Below the pieces are notes generated by a model. The model did no database searches, was not told the DNA's origin, and saw only the letters and a program-made list of their open reading frames with translations. 64,000 nt of DNA from Acidilobus sp. 7A (GTDB lineage: Archaea > Thermoproteota > Thermoprotei_A > Sulfolobales > Acidilobaceae). How positions within the stretch are numbered: the stretch's first letter is position 1; every line of letters starts with the position of its first letter. Positions 16,742 to 25,454 of this stretch are shown here, one piece after another. Location of the stretch: positions 1,475,050 through 1,539,049 of the forward strand of contig NZ_CP010515.1 of the NCBI RefSeq assembly GCF_003431325.1, written 5' to 3'. The position numbers and the translations under genes are program-made.

Positions 16742-17368
16742 ATGAGTTCGGCTAGGGAGTTCCACCTGAGGACCCCCCTCAGGGACGAGGACGTGGAGGC
16801 CCTGAGGATAGGTGACGTAGTCTACCTCTCTGGCACCGTGGTTACGGCCAGGGACGAGGCGCACGAGCTTGCCCTTGAGGTGCTGCGCAGCGGTGGGACG
16901 CTGCCAGTGGACCTAAGGGGGCTCGCTGTTTACCACTGCGGTCCCGTGGCTGTGAAGCAGGCCGACGGCAGCTGGAGGATAATCGCTGCAGGCCCCACGA
17001 CGAGCATGAGGATGGATACCGTTGAGCCTGAGTTCATAGAGCGCACAGGCGCTAAGCTGATAATAGGCAAAGGGGGAATGGGCAAGGCCACGGCAGAGGC
17101 CATGAAAAAGCGCAAGGCGGCCTACGCGGTCTTCACGGGCGGGGCTGGGGCGCTCGCGGCCCAGGCGATAAAGAGGGTCAAGGACGTCTACTGGCTTGAC
17201 AAGCTTGGCATGGCTGAGGCCATGTGGGTCTTCGAGGTTGAGGAGTTCGGCCCCCTGACGATAACGATTGACTCCACCGGCGCTAACCTCTATGAGCAGT
17301 ACATGAGTGAGGTAGCTAGGAGGGCAAAAGAGGTTAAGAGAGAGCTTGGGCTTCCTGCCGAGGAGTGA
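16742..17368 (+). CDS. Class I fumarate hydratase, beta subunit
   Basis: A 208-residue C-terminal-domain subunit of class I fumarase. Family blocks: LRIGDVVYLSGTVVTARDEAH, GLAVYHCGPVAV, AAGPTTSMRMD, LIIGKGGMG and YAVFTGGAGALAA. It supplies substrate-binding residues to the alpha subunit's cluster. The ATG at 16742 is fixed by a full GAGGTGAT Shine-Dalgarno, 6 nt after GGTG, that contains the alpha stop codon; GTG 16733 would be a spurious three-codon extension. The 3' end overlaps the convergent sufD-like gene by 35 nt. Confidence 0.92.
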   Translation: MSSAREFHLRTPLRDEDVEALRIGDVVYLSGTVVTARDEAHELALEVLRSGGTLPVDLRGLAVYHCGPVAVKQADGSWRIIAAGPTTSMRMDTVEPEFIERTGAKLIIGKGGMGKATAEAMKKRKAAYAVFTGGAGALAAQAIKRVKDVYWLDKLGMAEAMWVFEVEEFGPLTITIDSTGANLYEQYMSEVARRAKEVKRELGLPAEE

Positions 17369-18470
17369 ACGACCCCTCTATGGCCTTTTTTATTAGTCTC
17401 ATGCCCAGGTTCTCTGCCTCAGCCGTTATCTCAGGTGGGAGCCCCTCGAGGGAGGCCATGAGCTTCCCCCTCAGTATCAGCTCAAAGGCCTCTGGCTCGC
17501 TGAGGCCCCTGCTCTCAAGGTAGAAGAGCTGGTCCAGCGGTACCCTGTACTGGGCCGCGCGGTGTGAGGCGGCAACTATGTCGCCTGTGTCTATCCTCAT
17601 CATTGGCATTGTGTAGGCTCTGGACTCGTCACTCATAAGGAGAGCCTCAACCACGAAGTTTGAGGAGGAGTGAACAGAGTTAGGCGTCATTATTGCGGTG
17701 CCCCTGACAGAGACCAGGGACTTGCCTGAGGAGAAGCCGAAGCCTGAGACGACGGCCGTGCTGTCATAGCCAGTCTGAACGGTGTCTATAATGTCATCAA
17801 CGGCCTGTCCGTCAGAGGCGGCGACGAAGGACCTGTGCACTATGACAGAGCCCGCGTTAAGGAGGCTCTGTTCATCTATCCTTGTCATGATGCTCCCGCC
17901 GGCCACAACGGAGGACCTGACCCTGGCCCTTACTCCCAGGGCTCTCCTGAGTATGAAGGCCATGGGCAGCTCGGCCTGGGGGTCCACTATCACCATCAGG
18001 TTAAGCTCCGAGCCCTTCTTGGCCCTGACCTCTATTCCTGTGGTCCCAGGGGCTGCCCTTGGAGCATAGATAAGCATGTTCGCCTTTACGTTATCATTGA
18101 CGTTTATGAGCAAGTGGTAGGAGTACCACCTGTTGCCCTCGGGCCTGCAGAGCGCAATCCTGTAGGTGCCGCCCTCGGGCTCGAGCTTGTGAGCGCCGTC
18201 TAGCTTAGCTATGTGCACGGCGTAGAGCTTTGAGGCAGAGAGATCGAGGACGCTCTCATCAATATCATAGTTATACGCGGAGCCGCAGGGCCCCAGCACG
18301 AGGTCCCAGCTGCCCTGAGGGGCCATGAAGGACACATCACCCTTTCTATTCAGGTACTCCTCGAAGAGCCTCCAGTTGGTGTAGTTCTTAGTTGTAGGGG
18401 AGTCCGCGACCTGCTGCCACTTAATTGTGGCCGCCAGGGCTCTCGCCCTCTCAACCAGGGGAGAAGTCAA
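17334..18470 (-). CDS. sufD: SUF Fe-S assembly scaffold SufD-like protein
   Basis: A 378-residue SufB/SufD-superfamily protein, third gene of a sufCBD operon on the minus strand. It has the beta-helix core ending in SHRAAQYRVPLDQLFYLESRGLSEPEAFELILRGKL, which matches the SufB C-terminal block. It lacks most of SufB's extra N-terminal sequence, as SufD does. SufBC2D assembles Fe-S clusters. The TTG at 18470 is favoured because GGTG precedes it by 6 nt; the GTG at 18479 lies in the binding site and in the sufB stop overlap. Convergent overlap with the fumarase beta gene. Confidence 0.9.
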   Translation of the reverse strand: MTSPLVERARALAATIKWQQVADSPTTKNYTNWRLFEEYLNRKGDVSFMAPQGSWDLVLGPCGSAYNYDIDESVLDLSASKLYAVHIAKLDGAHKLEPEGGTYRIALCRPEGNRWYSYHLLINVNDNVKANMLIYAPRAAPGTTGIEVRAKKGSELNLMVIVDPQAELPMAFILRRALGVRARVRSSVVAGGSIMTRIDEQSLLNAGSVIVHRSFVAASDGQAVDDIIDTVQTGYDSTAVVSGFGFSSGKSLVSVRGTAIMTPNSVHSSSNFVVEALLMSDESRAYTMPMMRIDTGDIVAASHRAAQYRVPLDQLFYLESRGLSEPEAFELILRGKLMASLEGLPPEITAEAENLGMRLIKKAIEGSFTPRQEAQALS

Positions 18471-18475
18471 GGCCT

Positions 18476-19921
18476 TCACCCGACGCTGCCGAGCTGGCTG
18501 AACTCAAGCTCTATGACCTTCGTCAGTATGCTGACTGTCTCCAGTGGAAGGTTGCGCAGCACGTCCCTTATGAAGCCGTTAACTATCATTGCCTTGGCCT
18601 CGCCCTCAGTTATGCCCCTTGAGGCCAGGTAGAAGAGCTGGTCCTCGCCGAGCCTTCCGACAGTGGCCTCGTGGGTCACCTCAGCAGTTGGTTCATCGAC
18701 CTCATTCCTTGGGAGGGTGTAGGCCCTGCTGTCCTTATCCATTATCAGGCTGTCGCACTGCACGTGGGAGACGCTGCCCTTAGCTCCCTTCAGGACCTTT
18801 ACAAGGCCCCTGTACGCAGCGACGCCGCCGCCGGAGCTTATGCTCTTGGAGATTATCAGGCTCCTCGTCTCCGGGGCCGCGTGTATTGCCTTTGAGCCCA
18901 CGTCCTTTATCTTGGAGGGGCCGTTCGCTATGCCTATAGATATGTTCTTAGTCGAGGCGCCCCTGCCCTTAAGTACAGTGGATGGGTACGTGAACGTGAC
19001 CCTGCTGCCTATGCTGCCCTCAACCCACTCAACGTTGGCATAGTCCTCAGCTATGGCCCTTTTGTTATTGAAGTTAACTATGCTGCCGCTCCAGTTCTGT
19101 ATGGTGGTGAAGTGGACCTCAGACCTACTCTTGGCATAGATCTCAACCATGCCGTCGTGGAAGCTGAACTTGGTGAGAACAGGCGCCGCGCACCCCTCTA
19201 TGAAGTGCATGAAGCTACCCTCGTCGGCTACCAGTAGCGTGTGCTCAAACTGGCCCTCAAGCTCGCTGCCTATAAGGAAGAAGGCCTCAACTGGGTTCAT
19301 GATCTTTGCGCCCTTTGGGACGTACACAAAGGCGCCGCCGCTCCACAGGGCGTAGTGGAGGGCCGCGAACTTGTGGTCAGCGTAGGGGAACACCCTGCCA
19401 AAGTACTCCTTTACTAGGTCTGGGTACTTCTTGACGGCCTCATCCATTGACACGAATATTACATTCTTCTTCGTCAGCTCCTCCTTAACCTTGGTTATTA
19501 TGTTCTCGCTATCAAACACCGCTGTGAGTCCTGAGAGAACCTTGGCCTCGGCCTCGGGCAGGCCGAGCTTCTGATAGACGTCCTTCATCCAGTCTGGCAG
19601 ATTCTCCCAATTATTAGTGCTCTCTGCCTTGGGCCTCACGTACGCTGCTACCTCATCGAGGTCTATACTCTCAACGCCCTCAAGCCAGTTGGGCATTGGG
19701 AGCCTCTCAAAGGTCTCAAGGGCCTTAAGCCTCAGAAGCCTCATCCACTCAGGCTCCCCCTTAGACTTCGATATCTCCTCCACCAGGTCCCTCGATATTC
19801 TACCCCTTACCTCTATCTCCTTGGGGTACTGCATCGACCTGCCGAGCAGGGAGCCAGCGTCGAATTGCATGACCTCCTTGAGCTCCTTCTCCCTCAGCAG
19901 CTTCACGGGCTCCGTCGTCAC
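18476..19921 (-). CDS. sufB: SUF Fe-S assembly scaffold SufB
   Basis: A 481-residue SufB, the scaffold on which Fe-S clusters are built with SufC and SufD. Clear blocks: NWENLPDWMKDVYQKLGLPEAE near residue 105, FAALHYALWSGGAFVYVPKG, TLLVADEGSFMHFIEGCAAP with the conserved Cys, VTFTYPSTVLKGRGA, CDSLIMDKDSRAYTLPRNEV and the C-terminal THEATVGRLGEDQLFYLASRG. The GTG start overlaps the sufC stop (GTGA). No partner cysteine desulfurase lies next to the operon in this window, so the sulfur source is elsewhere. Confidence 0.95.
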   Translation of the reverse strand: MTTEPVKLLREKELKEVMQFDAGSLLGRSMQYPKEIEVRGRISRDLVEEISKSKGEPEWMRLLRLKALETFERLPMPNWLEGVESIDLDEVAAYVRPKAESTNNWENLPDWMKDVYQKLGLPEAEAKVLSGLTAVFDSENIITKVKEELTKKNVIFVSMDEAVKKYPDLVKEYFGRVFPYADHKFAALHYALWSGGAFVYVPKGAKIMNPVEAFFLIGSELEGQFEHTLLVADEGSFMHFIEGCAAPVLTKFSFHDGMVEIYAKSRSEVHFTTIQNWSGSIVNFNNKRAIAEDYANVEWVEGSIGSRVTFTYPSTVLKGRGASTKNISIGIANGPSKIKDVGSKAIHAAPETRSLIISKSISSGGGVAAYRGLVKVLKGAKGSVSHVQCDSLIMDKDSRAYTLPRNEVDEPTAEVTHEATVGRLGEDQLFYLASRGITEGEAKAMIVNGFIRDVLRNLPLETVSILTKVIELEFSQLGSVG

Positions 19922-20679
19922 TGCTCACCCCTCACCTGCAGGTGCTCATAGCCCCTGCTCAGCACTTCCTCCACCAGCTCAGGGCCGCCTGAGGCGACCA
20001 CCCTTCCGCCCATGAGGACGTAGGCCCTCGTTGGGTTGATGAACTTGGTTATCTCGGCATGGTGAGTTATTATAAGTGCCCCGACGCCCTCAGAGGTTAT
20101 AGAAGCTATTGCGCCCCCTATGATTCTTATCCCGTCAACGTCAAGGCCGCTGTCAGGCTCATCGAATATAACGTACTTGGGCCTGAGCGCCATGACCTGA
20201 AGGACCTCTGACCTCTTTCTCTCACCCCCGCTGAAGTTCACGTTGATGTCCCTGCCAAGCAGGTCGGCTGAGACTCCGAGCTTGGTTGCCTCCTGCCTAA
20301 CCCATGATATGAACTTGGGGTCGACATAGGTGAGGTCGAAGCCTTTCACTTTCTTGGCGTTTATGACGTTAAGCAAGTAGTCAAGCTTAACCCCAGGCAC
20401 CTCAACAGGGTTTTGGAAGGCGAGCGTGAGTCCCATGAGGGCGCGCTCGTAGGTGGGCGCCTGGGTTATGTCAGTGTTATCCATAACTATCCTGCCACCG
20501 ACGACCCTATAGCTCGGGTGGCCCATGAGGGCGTAAGCAAGTGTTGTTTTGCCGCTCCCGTTGGGACCCATTAGAACTACGGCCTCCCCTCTCTCCACTC
20601 TCATGCTGACGCCCTTCAGTATCTCCTTGCTGTCAACGCTCACTCTGAGGTCCTGGACCTCTATAGGCAATTTGATCAC
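19918..20679 (-). CDS. sufC: SUF ATPase SufC
   Basis: A 253-residue ABC-type ATPase that drives conformational change of the SufBD scaffold. Walker A GPNGSGKTTLAYALMG, a Q-loop in LAFQNPVEVPG, signature NFSGGERKRSEVLQ, Walker B YVIFDEPDSGLDVDG, and the switch His in LIITHHAEI. The start is GTG 20679, about 26 nt from a TATA-like box, which fits a leaderless message; TTG 20670 is the alternative. It is first in the sufCBD operon. A perfect 16-bp palindrome lies between the TATA box and this start. Confidence 0.95.
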   Translation of the reverse strand: MIKLPIEVQDLRVSVDSKEILKGVSMRVERGEAVVLMGPNGSGKTTLAYALMGHPSYRVVGGRIVMDNTDITQAPTYERALMGLTLAFQNPVEVPGVKLDYLLNVINAKKVKGFDLTYVDPKFISWVRQEATKLGVSADLLGRDINVNFSGGERKRSEVLQVMALRPKYVIFDEPDSGLDVDGIRIIGGAIASITSEGVGALIITHHAEITKFINPTRAYVLMGGRVVASGGPELVEEVLSRGYEHLQVRGEQ

Positions 20680-20686
20680 TCAGGCC

Positions 20687-20702
20687 TTTAACGCGCGTTA
20701 AA
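20687..20702. promoter_or_regulatory. Perfect 16-bp palindrome in the sufCBD promoter (candidate operator)
   Basis: TTTAACGCGCGTTAAA is its own reverse complement. It lies 8 nt before the sufC GTG and touches the TATA-like box, so a protein bound here would block transcription. A related, imperfect inverted repeat, CTTAACGCTGTTAAG, is at 20768-20782. An Fe-S or redox-sensing repressor is a natural guess for a suf operator, but no regulator is shown. Confidence 0.55.
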
Positions 20703-20711
20703 GTTTATAAG
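20701..20711 (-). promoter_or_regulatory. TATA-like box of the suf operon
   Basis: Read on the minus strand as CTTATAAACTT. Its centre is about 26 nt upstream of the sufC GTG, the usual archaeal TATA-to-start distance for a leaderless transcript. Confidence 0.6.
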
Positions 20712-20839
20712 CGACAGTCCGTAACATTTTTACATATCTATTCGTTATTTTTAATCACTTCTAATCCCTTAACGCTGTTAAGCAGGCTGAGGCTGTGTGC
20801 CTAATCAATTTTTATGAGCTTTTACGCTGACTTTAAGTC

Positions 20840-21037
20840 GGAGGGCGCCACCGTGAAGTCGATGAGCAGTCGCGAGGCGGAGGAGGGCGCCCAGTGAAAC
20901 TCCCCACGTCGTGGCTGGGAGCTGTGCTCCCTAACCTAGGCGCGGGGAGGAGGAGGAGTATGAGGCCGAGCGGCTAATAGCCGCGAGAGGTGACTATTAG
21001 TCACGATGAAGGCCGAACTCTAAGCTCGTTCTCCTCC
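20840..21037 (+). ncRNA. Candidate structured non-coding RNA of unknown class
   Basis: The gap between sufC and aglB (about 600 nt) holds no convincing gene. Its GC-rich middle is full of tight hairpins, several with 3-nt loops: 20904-20914 (CCAC/GTGG), 20917-20931 (GGGAGC/GCTCCC), 20970-20984 (GCGGCT/AGCCGC) and 20990-21004 (GTGACT/AGTCAC). The last two are enclosed by GGAGGAGGAGGAG (about 20944-20958) facing a CTC..CTCCTCC run near 21024-21037. AT-rich DNA with a TATA-like TTTTTATGAG (about 20809-20818) lies upstream. No RNase P, SRP, 5S or C/D-box hallmark was recognised. Strand is inferred from the promoter-like sequence. The rest of the gap, 21040-21280, shows nothing identifiable. Confidence 0.45.
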
Positions 21038-21280
21038 AAGTAAGCCTTCGAGTAGGCTCTTAGCCTTGCCACGCTGTTCTATATGCTTTTCTTTGCATTA
21101 ATTAGGTACATCTGGGCTTTCACTAGGTCATCCAGCAACTGTTGCCTAGAGTCTTAGAGTCCCTGGGCTGCGACTTCTTTCAAAACAACCTCGGCAAATT
21201 AGCAGCACATAAAGATGCGCTGCGGTCAAAAGTTAAATCAATTTGGGCCCAAAAGCCGAAGGACAAAACATTATTCGGCC

Positions 21281-23695
21281 TTAAATGGCTCCTGCCCACT
21301 TATAGAGGAATACTACAACGCTATAGAAGTACGTCACGTTGGAGCCTGCCGGGCTCCACGCATAGGGCACGGAGATGAACACCTTCACTGGCTGGTAGTA
21401 CGGCAGCGGGCTGGGTGGGGTTATGGGCTCCGGCACCAGGGAGCCCGTGGTGGGGTCGACGTACTGCACCGCCGCTGGGGTGAAGGAGGTCGCGTTAATG
21501 AGGAACTTGGCGCCAGTTCCGAAGTAGCCATATTTGTTTAGCACGCTGATGCCGTACATCATGAGGTCATATATTGCGGTGTGAAGGGTTAAACTGACGT
21601 TAGACCCAGGACCTCCAACAAACGCTGGGAACTGGTAAAATTCGTAGTTGCCCTCGGTAGTAACTGAGGTGTAGTTGGAGAAGAAGGGGCTGCCAGTGTA
21701 GGGGTTAACTCTAAGGGCTATCCTTAACATTTGATAGGATTTGGCAATGTCACCGAGCCCATAAGTTATGGCATAAACCCCTGCCTGAGGGTTAACGGGG
21801 TACACGTTAGGATATGGGAACATCATCACGCCGTGGGTTTCATTATTGTAAATGCCAACGAACACGTCGTAGGTTATTAGGTAGGTGTCGTTTGGCACAA
21901 GTCTCATCATCTCAAGGTAGGCGGGGCTCTGGTTCACGGGGGCCGTGAACGCGTTAGCTACTAGCCCTATCTGGGTTCCGTTAATTGTGGAGCCGTCAAC
22001 TACGGTTGTCCTGTTGCCTAACGCGGCTATCCAGTAGCCATAGTCCCACCACGACACTAATATAGAGTTCTTTGACGTGTTATACTTAACATAGTTGAGG
22101 GCCGCTAACCAAGCGTTGTTAAGCGGCACTATAATTTTGCTAGCACCGTTAGGCGTGGGCACCGAGAGCGCCGTCAGCCAGCCGGCGGTTACCGCGGGCG
22201 CATCTAACTTCAGCGCAGCGTAATCCTCAGGAATGTAATAGGCTGCAAACCCAAGAATTACTATAGCCAATATAACCCCTGCCGCGAGCGCTGAGGTTTC
22301 CCTCTTATAGTAGGTGCGCCTTAACTTCTTGTCAAAGTAACTTACGTGCATGGACGTCAAGGCCCCTATGGAAGTCCCTGCTGACAGCGCCAAGAAGAAG
22401 GCGGCGGAGGGTATGAAGTAGGCCTCGTTTATGCTGGCCACCATAAAGAGCACGCCGAGAACTAAGAACGCAACCCTTAAGGTGTCAGTACTGCTTAGCC
22501 TCTCCCCTCTTGCAACAATGTCGTAAATGAACGCTATCAATCCTATGAGCGTCACGAAGAAAACAGGCCCATACTCAGCCATAGCCTCTGAGAACGATAT
22601 GGGCATGTACTCCTGCACCGTGAGCGGCACTACGCCTGTCAGCGGCCTTATTCCAAGCGATAACAGCACCCTTGAGGGCAATGATATTATGCCTGACATC
22701 GCGGCCGCCGCGAGAAGCCCCACGCCTAGGATTACGACCCACAGGTGCATCTTCCTTGTAAATGTGCCTGTGAGGTGCAGCCTTTCTAGGTGCAGCTTCT
22801 CAACATTAGCCTCTAGGAAGTAAACCACGAGAACAGCCAGAAGGGCTAGACCTAGACTATGATAAACATAAGTAGGCCCCACCGCGGGTGACGTTGAAAG
22901 CGCTGCAAGGTAGCCAACGGCTGCGGCCAGGTGCTTATAGAACCTGTCCATAGCGGGTTTCACAATGAAGGGGTCCAATAATATTATAACTGCCAGTATT
23001 AGTGCAACATATTCATATCCTCCCCACAGCCACGCAAGGGAGCCCCCTATTATGCCGCCCACCAATGCAGCTACAATGGATCTAGTCCTTGAACTGGAAG
23101 TGTAAGCTATGGCAAGGAAGTAGAGCGATAGCGCTATTATGCCAAGGCCTGAGACCTGCTTGCCTGGGTATGTCGCAAAAGACTTGTCAAGCACTATAGC
23201 AGGGTAAAAGGCGTAGACTGATGCCGCGGATATCGCTCCCAGCTTTGATCTGGTAGCACTGTAGACGGCCATGTATGTAGCTGCTATCCCTACTACAGAG
23301 AATATGACTGGCAGAAGGCCCTCAGCCTCGGTTATGAAAGACTGGCCCTTGCCTAGAAGCTTAGTTATGAATGCCGAGAGCCATGGAATGCCGAGGTACT
23401 CAGTCTTCAGGAAGTTCCTTCCCCAGGGATACCAGAATGTGTCAACGTGAGACAGCTGGGAAAGGCCTCCTAGGTTGTGTGTGTAGAAGTAATTAGCTAG
23501 CCAATAGAATATCCAAGGGTCATTGCCGTTGACATACTTAAAGCCATAGATTAGGCCTGGCAGAAGCCTTAAGTAAGTACTAGCTATTATCATGGCCAGC
23601 AGGGCAGCTATTGACACAGGAAGTGAAAACCTTTCTATGGCGTCTATAAAAGATGCCTCATTATGAGTCCTTGAGCCGCTGTCCCTTCTAGACAT
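21281..23695 (-). CDS. aglB: Archaeal oligosaccharyltransferase AglB (STT3 family)
   Basis: An 804-residue membrane enzyme that moves a lipid-linked glycan to Asn in secreted and cell-surface proteins. Many hydrophobic helices occupy roughly residues 20-500. The first external loop has the metal-binding GNDPWIFYW motif, and the soluble C-terminal part starts with the signature WWDYGYWIAALGNRTTVVDGS. The start is ATG 23695 (MSRRDSG), after a TATA-like sequence; the longer upstream reading is not supported. Its own external domain carries many N-x-S/T sites. The cis-prenyltransferase and the GT-B enzyme in this window could belong to the same glycosylation pathway, by inference. Confidence 0.93.
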   Translation of the reverse strand: MSRRDSGSRTHNEASFIDAIERFSLPVSIAALLAMIIASTYLRLLPGLIYGFKYVNGNDPWIFYWLANYFYTHNLGGLSQLSHVDTFWYPWGRNFLKTEYLGIPWLSAFITKLLGKGQSFITEAEGLLPVIFSVVGIAATYMAVYSATRSKLGAISAASVYAFYPAIVLDKSFATYPGKQVSGLGIIALSLYFLAIAYTSSSRTRSIVAALVGGIIGGSLAWLWGGYEYVALILAVIILLDPFIVKPAMDRFYKHLAAAVGYLAALSTSPAVGPTYVYHSLGLALLAVLVVYFLEANVEKLHLERLHLTGTFTRKMHLWVVILGVGLLAAAAMSGIISLPSRVLLSLGIRPLTGVVPLTVQEYMPISFSEAMAEYGPVFFVTLIGLIAFIYDIVARGERLSSTDTLRVAFLVLGVLFMVASINEAYFIPSAAFFLALSAGTSIGALTSMHVSYFDKKLRRTYYKRETSALAAGVILAIVILGFAAYYIPEDYAALKLDAPAVTAGWLTALSVPTPNGASKIIVPLNNAWLAALNYVKYNTSKNSILVSWWDYGYWIAALGNRTTVVDGSTINGTQIGLVANAFTAPVNQSPAYLEMMRLVPNDTYLITYDVFVGIYNNETHGVMMFPYPNVYPVNPQAGVYAITYGLGDIAKSYQMLRIALRVNPYTGSPFFSNYTSVTTEGNYEFYQFPAFVGGPGSNVSLTLHTAIYDLMMYGISVLNKYGYFGTGAKFLINATSFTPAAVQYVDPTTGSLVPEPITPPSPLPYYQPVKVFISVPYAWSPAGSNVTYFYSVVVFLYKWAGAI

Positions 23696-23860
23696 TACAC
23701 TACCCAAAGCACTTTTATGGGTGCAAGCACTATATACTTTACTTACCCACGTCTGAATAACATAAAAGAAAAAGAGCAAATAATAGGAAAGGCCTTATAG
23801 GCTCTGCCTTAACTCTAAAACGAAGAGGAACCCATGATCGAGGACTTAGAGAAGAAGCTG

Positions 23861-25126
23861 CTAGTCAATAAGCGAACGCTCTAGGAAGCCATAAATGAGC
23901 TTAGGCAGTGGGGGGTTCAGCTCCCATACAGGTTCATGTTGCCTTACGGTCATCGCCTCATCCCTGTTCCCCCGCACCCCGCTCGGGCTTTCATCGGGCT
24001 TGGGGGCGCTCAGGGCCACCCCAGGGGCCCCACATCTTGAGTGCACAGACACGTACCTCCTGTATATGTTTATCGTAGCAATGACGTCCCTGTCGCCCTC
24101 AAGGCCGCACCTTGGGCACCTCGAGGACGTCCCTCGGGGGTCTACCTTAGCGACCTGTAGGCCTCTTTCCTTTGCCTCATATTCTACGCAGAACTGGGCC
24201 CTCCTGTAGAACCAAAGCGCAAGCCTCTTGTTAAAGTCCCTGCCCCTCTTCTTGTCCTCCCTCAGGCCGTTAAGGTCCTCGAGGACTACCGCAGAGCGGT
24301 ATCTCAACGCCAGCTCAGCAATTAAGTCCCCCGCCTTGTGAGTGTAATCCCACGAGATGTTCTTAATCCTCTCGCCGTGCCTCTCAACAGCTCTCCTTAC
24401 GCCCTTGGTGAACCTCCACGACCTAGGGTACCTCCTCTGTATCCTCTCAGCCCATATCCTGTGTGTCAGAGCCTTCCTGAGAGGCGTCCTGAGCCTCTTC
24501 AACCTGATCAGCTTGCCGTTAAGCGTGAACACGGCAAGAGTTATGTTGTCAAAGTTCAGGTCAACGGACATAACTGTCCTGGGCTCCGCTGGCTTAACGC
24601 CCCTCCTGAAGTATACTGTGACCCAGAGCCCATCCCTGTCGTACTTTATCGCCAGCTCGTAGTTCTCCCAGCCCCTGAACTTCTCAGCCCTCTCCTTAGG
24701 CGCTATCAGCCTTAGCCTGGCCTCACGCCCTCTGTGAAGCTTCAGCGTCAAGGTCATATCATCCAGGTCCAGCCTGTAGTCGTACCTGTCTAACCTGGCC
24801 GTTAGCCTCCTAAGAGTTGGCCTCCTGTCGCCGTTGCCCTTAGCTGACTTCACAACGCTCTTAGCGTAAACGTATATCTCCTTGGCGTGGTGCGCCCTGA
24901 AGCCAGTGGAGACGAGGTCTTTGTAGAACAGCTTGTGCAGCGTTTTTATGGAGAGCCTATCGCTGGTGCCCCAGGTCCTGTCCACTACCGTCTGAACAGC
25001 ATCACGGTAAAGCCTCAGGAACTCAAGGAGGTCATCACTGCCGCCCTCGGGAAGGGCCCTCACTCTCAGGGTCTCGACGAGTGCGGGCCCTTCACCCCTC
25101 ACTGGGCAGCTCACCCACATAACCAT
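23861..25126 (-). CDS. tnpB: Orphan TnpB (IS200/IS605-type RNA-guided nuclease) with an incomplete zinc finger
   Basis: A 421-residue TnpB without TnpA nearby. RuvC-I is SVDLNFDNITLAVF, RuvC-II VVLEDLNGL, RuvC-III GDRDVIATINI, so the nuclease triad (D, E, D) is present. The zinc ribbon normally has two CxxC pairs separated by about 15 residues; here a single RCPRCG runs straight into LEGDRDV, so the second pair is missing. The reading frame is kept. The last 60 residues (PKPDESPSGVRGNRDEAM) are typical of the region that doubles as the guide-RNA scaffold. The start is placed at ATG 25126, close to where transcription should begin from a TATA-like TTATAAG; ATG 25120 is possible. Confidence 0.85.
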   Translation of the reverse strand: MVMWVSCPVRGEGPALVETLRVRALPEGGSDDLLEFLRLYRDAVQTVVDRTWGTSDRLSIKTLHKLFYKDLVSTGFRAHHAKEIYVYAKSVVKSAKGNGDRRPTLRRLTARLDRYDYRLDLDDMTLTLKLHRGREARLRLIAPKERAEKFRGWENYELAIKYDRDGLWVTVYFRRGVKPAEPRTVMSVDLNFDNITLAVFTLNGKLIRLKRLRTPLRKALTHRIWAERIQRRYPRSWRFTKGVRRAVERHGERIKNISWDYTHKAGDLIAELALRYRSAVVLEDLNGLREDKKRGRDFNKRLALWFYRRAQFCVEYEAKERGLQVAKVDPRGTSSRCPRCGLEGDRDVIATINIYRRYVSVHSRCGAPGVALSAPKPDESPSGVRGNRDEAMTVRQHEPVWELNPPLPKLIYGFLERSLID

Positions 25127-25137
25127 ATGATAGAAAA

Positions 25138-25150
25138 ACTTATAAGCTTT
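25138..25150. promoter_or_regulatory. Palindromic TATA box shared by tnpB and a divergent small gene
   Basis: ACTTATAAGCTTTT contains the palindrome CTTATAAG. Leftward it lies about 25 nt from the tnpB ATG; rightward about 30 nt from the ATG at 25179. One symmetric box may serve both directions. Confidence 0.45.
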
Positions 25151-25178
25151 TCTATCAACTCTAGCTTTTGATGATAGC

Positions 25179-25322
25179 ATGGCTAAGTTCATATACGTCG
25201 AGAGCACGGTGATAAAGTACAGGGGCGGGACCGTGGTCCTTTACCCGCTGGCTAAGTACCAGCCTGAGGTGAGGCCTCTGCACGGCAGGAAGGTGCACGT
25301 GATAATAATAGCGGAGGAGTGA
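25179..25322 (+). CDS. Small protein of 47 residues divergent from tnpB, function unknown
   Basis: ATG 25179 opens a 48-codon frame, MAKFIYVESTVIKYRGG followed by TVVLYPLAKYQPEVRPLHG and RKVHVIIIAEE. Alternating hydrophobic residues suggest three or four beta strands, and the GRKVHVIIIAEE end recalls AbrB-like or other small barrel proteins; this is only a resemblance. The codon pattern and the promoter 30 nt upstream support a real gene. It shares its promoter region with tnpB and might be part of the same mobile element, for example as a regulator. No family was recognised with confidence. Confidence 0.6.
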   Translation: MAKFIYVESTVIKYRGGTVVLYPLAKYQPEVRPLHGRKVHVIIIAEE

Positions 25323-25454
25323 CGTTATTCTCTATAAACCTATATGAAAGTTAAAACAGTTACGTAGGGCGTTCCAGCCACACTATTGCTAAGCCTTTAC
25401 GTACCTCCTAGCAGACCCATAAGCTATATAAAGACGCTCAGGGAGGGACTCTCC

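Noticed and set aside
20840..21037. RNase P, SRP or 5S RNA
   Set aside because: The GAGGAA..GTCC core of RNase P, the GGAAGGGAGCAGC-type SRP loop and the 5S CCGAACTCGG arm are absent.
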